Shown here piece after piece: positions 33,806-41,336 of a stretch of 53,971 nucleotides of DNA. Numbering within the stretch: position 1 is the stretch's first letter; each line of letters starts with the position of its first letter. Source of the stretch: CAZBMJ01 sp964493205 (GTDB taxonomy: Bacteria > Myxococcota > UBA727 > JABDBI01); contig CAZBMJ010000014.1 of NCBI GenBank assembly GCA_964493205.1, positions 1 to 53,971 on the forward strand. Reading direction: 5' to 3'. A program made the translations under genes and the position numbers. The notes beneath the pieces were generated by a model. That model was not told where the DNA came from and searched no databases. It saw only the letters and a program-made list of their open reading frames with translations.

Positions 33806-33817
33806 CTATGTAATAAT
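33806..33817 (-). promoter_or_regulatory. Shared upstream box (copy b)
   Basis: This is an identical ATTATTACATAG on the minus strand, 52 bases before the ATG at 33754, with TTTGTGTGCAAAT upstream. A weaker match lies at 34334-34345 before the third gene. It may be a promoter element or an activator site. Confidence 0.35.
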
Positions 33818-33857
33818 TTTAGCCTGCATTTGCACACAAAGAATCACCTTTTGATCT

Positions 33858-33883
33858 AAAAAAAGCAAGATCATAAATCTTGC
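33858..33883 (-). terminator. Intrinsic terminator of the middle lipoprotein gene
   Basis: A 7-bp stem GCAAGAT/ATCTTGC (33865-33871, 33877-33883) is followed on the minus strand by seven T. It lies 28 bases beyond the stop at 33911. The T tract ends in AGATC, as at 34376. Confidence 0.85.
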
Positions 33884-33910
33884 TCAATAAAAATCATAGT
33901 AAGAATTTTT

Positions 33911-34312
33911 TTATGGTCTGAATAAGTCTGTGGTTCTTGGATTAACTTTAAAAGACCATAAGAAAAAGTCATCATCACCAAACCTGCTTGGATATTGATC
34001 ATAGTTTTGGTAAGCTTTCCAAGGCTCAGCTTTATTTGCATTATATAAAAAACCATCGCTAGGATGCCATGGCTTTTCTGCTATAGTACTAACTACAGAA
34101 TTAGCTGCTAAAGGATTGGTTACAGTAGCATTTTCTATTACTTCTTGTTTGCTATCATCTTTTATTATTTCAGCTTTATTATTTATGCTCGGTTGATTTT
34201 TTTTAGCTTGATCATAAGAAGTAGTAGTCAGTTCTTCGACTTCTTGTTCCTGCATACAACCAAAATAGATAGTGATAAAAGCTGTTAAAACTAAGTTTTT
34301 TAAGATTTTCAT
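33911..34312 (-). CDS. Putative lipoprotein, middle of the trio
   Basis: From ATG 34312 (GGGGGC five bases upstream) the product is 133 aa with lipobox IYFGC (Cys about residue 19). A polar, Lys/Glu/Asn-rich body follows, and then a Trp/Tyr/Phe-containing C-terminus with GDDDFFLWSF. It lacks the long Asp tail of its neighbours. No recognised domain. It has its own terminator and a similar upstream region, so it is transcribed separately but may be co-regulated. Confidence 0.6.
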   Translation of the reverse strand: MKILKNLVLTAFITIYFGCMQEQEVEELTTTSYDQAKKNQPSINNKAEIIKDDSKQEVIENATVTNPLAANSVVSTIAEKPWHPSDGFLYNANKAEPWKAYQNYDQYPSRFGDDDFFLWSFKVNPRTTDLFRP

Positions 34313-34375
34313 ATGTGCCCCCACGTTATGAATCTATGTAGCAATTAAAGGCTCTTCTTTCTAAAAATGTGATCT

Positions 34376-34402
34376 AAAAAAGGCAAGTAATAAAACTTGC
34401 CT
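34376..34402 (-). terminator. Intrinsic terminator of the third lipoprotein gene
   Basis: A 7-bp stem AGGCAAG/CTTGCCT (34381-34387, 34396-34402) is followed by T6 on the minus strand. It lies 27 bases after the stop at 34429. Confidence 0.85.
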
Positions 34403-34428
34403 GTGATAATTTTTTATATAAAAAGTTT

Positions 34429-35076
34429 TTATTTTACTTTTTTAGTAGGTTTCTTTTTAGTATTAAGATCATCATCATTACTGTTATCATCATCGGTGCT
34501 GTCATCATCATTTCTACGATTATCATCATCGTAGTATCCGTAACCATCATCTTCAAATAATAAAGGAGCATCCCAAATAGGATATCCTACACGAAATACA
34601 GGTTCAAAAAAAGGGAATGCAGGATATACTGGAGCGGCATAGCCTAGATTATCAAGGGCTGCACCACATTCCAATACTACAGTTAATGGATCTTCAACGC
34701 AACCAGCAGCTCCACCAAAGCCTCCAGCAAAACCAGCATCTACCCCACCAAAGTTACCACCTGGAAATCCTGCATGATGTCTTTGGCCATTTAAAGGGGC
34801 TTGTTTGTGATTTACTTGTCTATCTACAATTTTATCTACAATAGGTTGAGATACTACTTGGCTATGTGCTTTTACTGCACTTGGTGCTTTTTGCTCATTT
34901 TTAAGTAGAATTTCAACTTCAGCTTCTTGTGGCTTTTTTTGCCCCACATATTCAGCATTATTATAAGCTTTTTCATAGCTTAAATTAGCTTTTTCTTTTG
35001 CGCAACCAACAGCAGTTATAACTATACCTGATATAACCACATTAATTATGCGATTTTTTTTGATTGTACGACCCAT
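34429..35076 (-). CDS. Lipoprotein with Gly-rich, aromatic and Asp-rich segments
   Basis: From ATG 35076 (GGGGGG upstream) the product is 215 aa. The lipobox is TAVGC (Cys about residue 25). In order it has a Lys/Glu-rich linker, a Gly/Phe-rich stretch (GFPGGNFGG, GFAGGFGG), a Pro/aromatic part (VYPAFPFFEPVF), a tail of repeated DDD/NDDD units, and a basic end KKKPTKKVK. Low-complexity segments like these suit surface structure or adhesion instead of catalysis. It is the first of three neighbouring lipoproteins. The 193 bases upstream to the transposase hold its promoter and a small hairpin (TTGCC/GGCAA near 35237). Confidence 0.65.
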   Translation of the reverse strand: MGRTIKKNRIINVVISGIVITAVGCAKEKANLSYEKAYNNAEYVGQKKPQEAEVEILLKNEQKAPSAVKAHSQVVSQPIVDKIVDRQVNHKQAPLNGQRHHAGFPGGNFGGVDAGFAGGFGGAAGCVEDPLTVVLECGAALDNLGYAAPVYPAFPFFEPVFRVGYPIWDAPLLFEDDGYGYYDDDNRRNDDDSTDDDNSNDDDLNTKKKPTKKVK

Positions 35077-35284
35077 GGTTTTGCCCCCCAAATTTTAACT
35101 TTTAAAGTTATTGGCCTATATCTGGGCTGGGTATAACTATTACTTATGGCTTTTGCAGGTATAATTTGTTGAAACAGATCTGATTTTTAAGTGTAGTTAG
35201 AAGTGGTTTAAGCATAGTGATCTAAATTCTTAATTTGCCAACGGCAAAGAATATTGTTAGCCTAGACTGAAACAGCAGCTAATC

Positions 35285-35740
35285 CTAATCCCAAACATGT
35301 TTTTCATCAAATGAAATCTTATGTTTATGAAGCAATAACCGATATTCATTCTGAAATGATTGTTCTTGATGATGCTCTTTTTGACCCTTAATATAAGCTA
35401 TAACCTGGGCTTTTTTGGAAGGTGAGACCGAAAAAGCCCCATAACCTTTTTGCCAGGTAAAATTGGCTGCACTAGCTGGTTCTTTTTCTTTTACAAAACG
35501 AGATGAACCCGTTTTTAGTTGCTGCACGACCTCACTCATTGTGATAGTTCTGGATAGGTGCATCAATATATGAACATGATCAGGCATCCCACCAATCTCA
35601 ATAACGGGTGTTCTTAAATTATCGGCAATACCACACAAATATGCATATAATGGACCTTCCAAATTCGCACTAATCCATTCAATGCGACTTTTGGTGCTAA
35701 AAATCAGATGAATCATAATATTCGCCAAAGATTGAGGCAT
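35285..35740 (-). CDS. IS200-like Y1 (HUH) transposase
   Basis: From ATG 35740 the product is 151 aa. The HUH motif is in GMPDHVHILMHL and the catalytic Tyr in KAQVIAYIKGQKEHH, both in the order and spacing of IS200/IS605 TnpA. IS200-type elements move as single strands without target duplication. No TnpB is present. The frame is complete and may be active. Hairpin DNA suited to its left end lies directly upstream (35756-35800). Confidence 0.88.
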   Translation of the reverse strand: MPQSLANIMIHLIFSTKSRIEWISANLEGPLYAYLCGIADNLRTPVIEIGGMPDHVHILMHLSRTITMSEVVQQLKTGSSRFVKEKEPASAANFTWQKGYGAFSVSPSKKAQVIAYIKGQKEHHQEQSFQNEYRLLLHKHKISFDEKHVWD

Positions 35741-35755
35741 GATTTGTCTCACCTG

Positions 35756-35800
35756 TATCTAGGGTTTGGTCGCACCCTTGGTGCTCGGTCACCCTAGATA
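35756..35800. repeat. Nested hairpin at the transposase 5' end
   Basis: Outer arms TATCTAGGGT/ACCCTAGATA (35756-35765, 35791-35800) enclose an inner GCACC/GGTGC stem with a 3-base loop. Such subterminal imperfect hairpins are what IS200/IS605 transposases recognise. It ends four bases before attL of the neighbouring element. Confidence 0.7.
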
Positions 35801-35804
35801 TAAT

Positions 35805-35885
35805 AAAAAACCCCAGATTTTACTTTGGGGTTTTATTTTTTGGTTGCGGGAGGAGGATTTGAACCTCCGGCCTCCGGGTTATGAG
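35805..35885. repeat. attL: 81-bp direct repeat
   Basis: Identical to 39839-39919 at offset 4034. It carries the 3' part of tRNA-fMet (up to the base after the anticodon loop) plus the tRNA's terminator hairpin. Beyond 35885 the sequence diverges, so this copy is only a tRNA fragment. Confidence 0.93.
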
Positions 35886-35940
35886 AGAGTAGCTGAGATT
35901 TACAGCAAAATTTGCATTTTGGCTGGATCAAAGAGCTTGA

Positions 35941-36143
35941 CTGACAGCTGACAACTTAGGACAACTTAAATATTTATAGGTAATAATGCATTTTTTTTCT
36001 CATAATAGAAAAACTGACAACTTCTGCCATCTTCCTATTTCCTAAGCTGTCAGTTAGGTGTCAGTTCATAAATAATTTTTTTTGATTAATAAAATCTAGA
36101 AATTACGGCCTATTAAGAAAGCTGTCCTAAGTTGTCAGTTGTC
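35941..36143. repeat. Cluster of CTGACAACT-type repeats
   Basis: The 9-mer CTGACA(A/G)CT appears in both orientations at 35941, 35948, 36014, 36045 and 36130, with partial copies at 35959 and 36059. The outermost copies form a larger inverted repeat (CTGACAACTTAGGACA near 35948 and its complement near 36123). The spacer has no gene. Such iterons near attL may be integrase arm sites, a repressor or Rep binding region, or an origin. Confidence 0.65.
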
Positions 36144-36529
36144 TAAGGCTTAGTTGGTTTCTGTTCTGAAGAACTTGGAAGAAGGAGTAATATTTCACTT
36201 AAAATTCTTTCAATACTTTCTCGCCTGCCTTTGGGCATATTTTTTAGGTTGTTCAATAAATTGGATGATTTTTTTTCTGCGGCAGAATAGTTGGCATAAG
36301 TTTCAGCTTCCTTGAATAATTCCGCTAAGGATAGCTCAGCAGTTTGCGCCACTTCATATAAAACATTTAATGGAACACCAGGGACTGGCCCTTGTTCCAA
36401 TTTATAGATTGCTGATTGATTGCGGCCAGCTTTTTTTCCAAATTCAGCTTGTGTATAACCTTTTTCTATTCGTGCCTTTTTTAGCGCTAAGCCTAATCCT
36501 TTAAGGAATTTCTTGTAGTCATTATCCAT
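36143..36529 (-). CDS. XRE-family repressor of the element
   Basis: The 128-aa protein has an N-terminal helix-turn-helix (LGLALKKARIEKGYTQAEFGKKAGRNQSAIYKLEQG, residues 12-47). A helical C-terminal part may dimerise. It is divergent from the PrimPol gene, and the 101 bases between hold two matching palindromes 20 bp apart. By analogy with phage and satellite repressors it keeps the element quiet (inference). Confidence 0.85.
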   Translation of the reverse strand: MDNDYKKFLKGLGLALKKARIEKGYTQAEFGKKAGRNQSAIYKLEQGPVPGVPLNVLYEVAQTAELSLAELFKEAETYANYSAAEKKSSNLLNNLKNMPKGRRESIERILSEILLLLPSSSEQKPTKP

Positions 36530-36574
36530 AAAAATCCACCTTAAACTTGACGGCGTTCCACCGTTTTTAGATAA

Positions 36575-36606
36575 TCTTATATAAGAGTCTCAAATCTTAC
36601 ATAAGA
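36575..36606. promoter_or_regulatory. Paired operator palindromes
   Basis: TCTTATATAAGA (36575-36586, a perfect palindrome) and TCTTACATAAGA (36595-36606, one mismatch) lie 20 bp centre to centre, two helical turns, between the divergent XRE and PrimPol genes. They suit cooperative binding of two repressor dimers. The ribosome site AGAGGG follows at 36615. Confidence 0.7.
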
Positions 36607-36630
36607 ATAAAATTAGAGGGAACACCTGAT

Positions 36631-38888
36631 ATGAAAACTAACTCATTAGATGATATATGTCACATAAAAAACTCACTATTTTCTTTTTATCTTCAGCAAG
36701 GTTGGCAGCTTATCCCATTGCATTCAGTAGAAAATCAAAAATGTACTTGTCAAAATCGTTTTTGTGCAAGTCCAGCAAAACACCCATTATCACAGCATGG
36801 CTTAAAAGATGCTTCCTGTGAAGAAAATAAAATTGAACAATGGTGGAAAAAATGGCCTTTTGCTAATGTTGGCATAGTGACAGGTATAAATTCAGGGATT
36901 GTTGTCCTAGATATAGATGCCAAAAATAATGGATTTGATGCCTTAGCAGATTTAGAGCAAAAACATGGAGCATTACCAGCTAGTCTGAGGGTACAGACTG
37001 GTGGCGGTGGACTTCATATTTATTTTTATGCCCCTAAATCTCATCTTAGAAATAGAGCAGGCCTTTTTCCTGGCATAGATTTTCGTGGAGAAGGTGGCTA
37101 TGTGGTTGCTCCACCTAGCATGCATATTTCTAATAATCCGTATAAATTTATTAATGATCAAGCAGAGATTTGTCAGATGCCTGATTGGCTGGAAGAATTG
37201 CTTAATCACGGTATTGTTGATTCAATAGCTGGCCAAGAAAGCAAGATTCCAGAAGGACAGCGTAACCAAACTCTTATCAGCATAAGTGGTTTTCTTTTAT
37301 CTAAAGGAATAGACTTGCCGCTTATTCGTGATGTTATTGCCAAAATTAATCTTGAAGGCTGCTTACCACCACTTAGTGAAGAAGAGCTAACTAACATTGC
37401 TTATTCAACGAAAAATTTTAAGGTAAAAAATGCCTGGCCAGCTCTAAAGCCGCTTCCAGAATATAGCGATCAATGCATAGCTCTAAAACTAGAAAATTTG
37501 CCAAAGGCAATCCTCCCTTGGGTAGTCGATATAACCGAACGCATGCAGGTTCCTCTCGAGTTTGTCAGCGCTCCTATTATCATTGCAGCAGGTGCAATCA
37601 TTGGAAGAAAGGCCTCAATTAAACCACTGATGAATGATCCTTGGAGTGTTTTTCCTAATTTGTGGGGTTTTTTGGTAGCAGCCCCAGGTTCCATGAAATC
37701 ACCAGCAATAGCCGAAGCATTAAAACCCTTAGATCATTTAGCAGCTAAGGCGTCCAGAAAATTTACACAAGAATGTGAGCAGGCGCAAATTGAGTACCGC
37801 AAGCTTTCAGTTGATATTGAGGCATTGAAGCAGTCTTTGCGCATTGATTTGAGTGGAGGCTTTATTGATGGGTTAGTACAGGAAAAAGCACAGCTTTGTC
37901 AGCTGCAAGAAAAAGCTGAAAAGACCAAAAATATTAAGGAAAAGCGTTATAAGACTAATGATCCCACTGTAGAAAAATTGGCTATGATTATGAAAGATAA
38001 TCCGCAAGGTGTTTTGCTTGTACGAGATGAACTCTCAGGTTGGCTTGAATCACTATATAAAACAGGGCGTGAAGGAAGTAGGGAATTTTATCTTGAAGCA
38101 TGGAATGGCAATAGCCCTTTTTCCATTGATCGAGTTGGCCGAGGAACAATACATGTTGATGCACTGTGTCTATCGATTTTTGGCGGAATTCAACCAACCA
38201 AATTAAGTGAATATATTGATCGCCATTCAACTATTCAGGGTGATGATGGGTTTTTAGAGAGATTTCAAATTGTTTTTTATCCAGAACTTGAAAAAAGATG
38301 GCAGCTGATTGATAGAGAAGCTAATAAGGAAGCCTTTAAGAGTTTGATGCCATAGAACTTAAAAATACACCTACAACTTTTTGTTTTAGCCTAGATGCCC
38401 AGGAAATAGCCAATCGTTGGCGCTGCATGCTTGAACAAAGATTGCGTGATGAAAGCCTATCGCCCATGATTAAGTCTCATTTAAGCAAATATCGCTCTCT
38501 CATGCCAAGCCTTGCTTTAATTTTTAGTTTGCTTGAGACTGGTCGAAAAACTGTTGAAGTAGATGTGGTGAGCACGCGGCGCGCAATAAGTTGGTGTTCT
38601 ATTCTTGAAAGTCATACAGCAAAAGTATTTCAAAAGACTTTGCATAATCCAATGATTTCTGCTCAAACACTTGCGCAAAAGATCAAAAAGGGCTGGTTAA
38701 AAGATCAGGAGACTGTTAGAGATTTACGAAGGAGATGTTGGGCTGGCCTTAGAAGCTCAGAACAAGTAGAATCGGCTATTTCTACACTGCAAGCACTAGG
38801 ATGGATTCGCATTGAAGCCCACACCGGTAAAGGTGGAACCTCAGAATTTATACGTATTAACCCGCTATTGATTAAGGGAGATGCGTAA
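36631..38888 (+). pseudogene. PrimPol-DUF3987 replication protein, split by a frameshift
   Basis: Residues 1-175 are a primase-polymerase: Cys-rich start (C36, C38, C43), D94-I-D96 in VVLDIDAKNN, H129 in GGGGLHIYF, and D150 in GIDFRGEGGYVVAPPS. A primase C-terminal segment follows. Then DUF3987 has a Walker-A-like APGSMKSP. The frame stops at 38355 (SLMP), but homologous sequence resumes in the -1 frame from 38343 (FDAIELKN) and runs through HLSKYRSLMPSLALIF to 38888. A single lost T near 38343-38345 explains it. I see no slippery heptamer for programmed shifting. It is either inactivated, or the two parts act as separate proteins (second ATG 38427). The integrase starts at the base after its stop. 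Confidence 0.85.
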
Positions 38889-39785
38889 ATGAGTAATCTT
38901 GTTACACCAAAAATTTTTGCTGACCTTGCTATTTACTGGCTGATTACCTATGCCCGTGAACGCAAGGCCGCATCTTCAATCAAACGTGACCATGGGATGC
39001 TTAAAAACTATTTGCTCCCGCAATTTGGTAAACTTGAAATAGGGGAGCTCACTACTAGAAATGTTGAATTTTGGATAACCAACTTAGTTGCCAATAAAAA
39101 AATGTCTAAAAAAAGCGCAAACGACGTGTTGGTTGTTCTTAACAAAATCCTCAATGACGCTGTCAGATGGAATTTTTTAGTAGCTAACCCACTTTCTCGT
39201 GTAGCTAAATTTTCTATTGGGGAAAGAGACTTTTTGTTTTGGAAACTATCTGAGGTGCAAAAATTCTTAGGATATTTTTTGGAGCATCCTAATCCGCCAA
39301 GGATATTTTGGCCTTCTGTCTTAGCGCTTTACACAGGCCTTAGGCGTGGGGAAATACAAGCTTTGCGTTGGCAAGATATCAATGAACGTGCTGGGCTTAT
39401 CACCATCAAACGCTCCTATTGTAAGGTTAGCAAAGTATTTAAAGAAGAAACTAAGTCTAAAAAAATTCGCTATGTACCCATATGTAGAACTTTGGGAGAA
39501 TTTTTACGACGGTTACAAAAAATATCAGATAATGAGCTTGTTACTCCCTTTTTCAACTCTGATTGTTTTAGAAAAGAGTTTATTCGCATGTGCCGCCAAG
39601 CTAAAGTTCCTATAATTCGCTTTCATGACCTACGCCATACTTTTGCCTCAAATTTCCTCATGGGGGGCGGGAATATTTATGATTTGCAGAAAATTTTAGG
39701 ACACTCGACTATTCAAGTGACCGAGCGCTACGCCCACCTTACTCAGGACCATCTTACAGGTAAGACAGAAGTGTTGGGGTTTTAA
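38889..39785 (+). CDS. Tyrosine integrase of the tRNA-fMet element
   Basis: The 298-aa protein has a SAM-like core-binding domain in the N-terminal 110 residues and a complete catalytic set: R152 in TGLRRGE, H246 and R249 in HDLRHTFAS, H272 in LGHST, and nucleophile Y281 in ERYAHL. It should recombine the two 81-bp att sites. The ATG immediately follows the preceding stop (TAAATG), so translation is coupled. It lies 53 bases from attR, the usual place for an integrase. Confidence 0.93.
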   Translation: MSNLVTPKIFADLAIYWLITYARERKAASSIKRDHGMLKNYLLPQFGKLEIGELTTRNVEFWITNLVANKKMSKKSANDVLVVLNKILNDAVRWNFLVANPLSRVAKFSIGERDFLFWKLSEVQKFLGYFLEHPNPPRIFWPSVLALYTGLRRGEIQALRWQDINERAGLITIKRSYCKVSKVFKEETKSKKIRYVPICRTLGEFLRRLQKISDNELVTPFFNSDCFRKEFIRMCRQAKVPIIRFHDLRHTFASNFLMGGGNIYDLQKILGHSTIQVTERYAHLTQDHLTGKTEVLGF

Positions 39786-39838
39786 ACGGTTAGACAATTA
39801 TGATTAATATCTTTTGGCAAAAATAAAAAATAAATAAC

Positions 39839-39951
<113 letters not shown>

Positions 39952-39980
39952 ACATTTAGTTAAATAGTCCTACATTTGTA

Positions 39981-40412
39981 TTATATAGTTGTCAAGTAGT
40001 TATGAATAATAACTTTTCTGCAGTTATTCTCATTGCTAAAAATTATTCTTATGTCAGGCTTAATAAAATTTATGAATTTTGGCCATTCAACTAGTCTAAT
40101 AGCTGTTTTATCTTGTAAATATTCATAAAAACCAAGCTCAAAAATATCAGTTTCATTTTCTAAACGATATAAATCAAAATGATAAATTAAATATTTATGT
40201 TTATATATATTCATAAAAGAGTAGGTAGGACTTAGTATTACTTGTTCATCATTGGTTAATTTTTTTATGAGTGCCTGCGCAAAAGTAGTTTTTCCTACAC
40301 CAATTTCACCTTCTAGAAAAATTAAAAAATTATTATCTTTGCAAAGGTCAGCTACTTGGTGAGCAAAATTTATAGTGTCTTGTATGTTTTTTAATTCTAA
40401 TTCGGTTTGCAT
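39981..40412 (-). CDS. tsaE: tRNA threonylcarbamoyladenosine biosynthesis ATPase TsaE
   Basis: The 143-aa protein has P-loop GEIGVGKTTFAQAL, SPTYSFMNIY, HFDLYRL and LVEWP, the ordered signature of TsaE. It is the ATPase that drives the TsaBD complex in t6A formation at A37 of ANN-decoding tRNAs. It follows nnrD by 10 bases, as in many bacteria. The initiator tRNA gene comes next downstream. Confidence 0.93.
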   Translation of the reverse strand: MQTELELKNIQDTINFAHQVADLCKDNNFLIFLEGEIGVGKTTFAQALIKKLTNDEQVILSPTYSFMNIYKHKYLIYHFDLYRLENETDIFELGFYEYLQDKTAIRLVEWPKFINFIKPDIRIIFSNENNCRKVIIHNYLTTI

Positions 40413-40422
40413 TTTATATATC

Positions 40423-41328
40423 TTATCTTTTTAGCAAGTAGGGAAATAATAAAGTGAATTCTGAAGCCAATATTCCTCTGCTTGCAAATTTATGAAAGCT
40501 TTTAGCTGACATCAAGCTTAAGCTTACAGCTAAGATACATGCACTTAAAGCACAATTGGTTTGTAATACCAAGGCGGCAATACTTCCGCTTAAAATATCT
40601 CCAGTTCCCGCTGTAGCCAATAATGCTTCATCATTGTTAAATATAAAAAATCGAGACTTATTATATATCAAACAAGTTGCTCCTTTTAATATTACAGTCA
40701 AATTAGTGTTTTTAATATTGTTCATACTAGATATTTTTTGTATTGCTAAAAAACGATCATTGATAACATCTTGAGTTTCTATATCCAGCATTAAAGATGC
40801 TTCTTTGGGATGTGGTGTAAGTATTACTTCGCATTTGCCAAAATCAATTTTATTATTTTTAATTAAATCTAGTGCGTCTGCGTCTATAACCATATATTTG
40901 CAGTGCTGGGTAGCATGTTTAAGTATTTTTAGTGCTTGATTTTGAAATTTATTATCTTTGCTTAAACCTGGCCCAATTACTAGGCAATCAACTTTGTTAA
41001 AAAAGTCTTTGTTATGCTCGTCATAAGTTTTATGCATTATTTCAGGTATATCTGCGTTTTGTTCATGAGTATCAAACATATTGAGAATGGTAAGCAAACC
41101 ACATCCAGCTCTTAGGGCTGAAATAGCAGATAATCTAGCAGCTCCGCTAGTATTATTATGTCCACTTATTACCATAACATGACCAAAGATAGCTTTATGG
41201 CTATCAAGAGGGATTTTAGGTAAAAGATTTTTTAATATTTTATCTGGGTTAACTGTGAAATTAAAAAAATTATTTGTGCTTGTTAAAGCCTGAGTTTTTA
41301 ATAAGTGATCGATAATCTCTTGTTGCAT
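40423..41328 (-). CDS. nnrD: ADP-dependent (S)-NAD(P)H-hydrate dehydratase
   Basis: The 301-aa ribokinase-fold enzyme repairs hydrated NAD(P)H. Motifs are GHVMVISGHNNTSGAARLSA, VDCLVIGPGLS, VIDADALDLI, LTPHPKEASLM and ATAGTGDILSGSIAAL. The YjeF-type epimerase domain (NnrE), often fused at the N-terminus, is absent. Only about 30 residues precede the dehydratase. It sits 8 bases after the TPR gene and 10 before tsaE, so the three form one operon. Confidence 0.9.
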   Translation of the reverse strand: MQQEIIDHLLKTQALTSTNNFFNFTVNPDKILKNLLPKIPLDSHKAIFGHVMVISGHNNTSGAARLSAISALRAGCGLLTILNMFDTHEQNADIPEIMHKTYDEHNKDFFNKVDCLVIGPGLSKDNKFQNQALKILKHATQHCKYMVIDADALDLIKNNKIDFGKCEVILTPHPKEASLMLDIETQDVINDRFLAIQKISSMNNIKNTNLTVILKGATCLIYNKSRFFIFNNDEALLATAGTGDILSGSIAALVLQTNCALSACILAVSLSLMSAKSFHKFASRGILASEFTLLFPYLLKR

Positions 41329-41336
41329 ATTTTAAA

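Noticed and set aside
34617..34844. A Gln/Leu-rich plus-strand frame inside the third lipoprotein gene
   Set aside because: It is antisense to the Gly/Phe-rich segment, whose codons create the composition; no ribosome site.
35766..35951. A 61-codon plus-strand frame crossing attL
   Set aside because: It runs through the duplicated tRNA fragment and terminator, has no ribosome site and reads as non-protein sequence.
38300..38430. Programmed -1 ribosomal frameshift in the PrimPol gene
   Set aside because: There is no X-XXY-YYZ slippery heptamer or obvious downstream stem at the shift point; a lost base is simpler.
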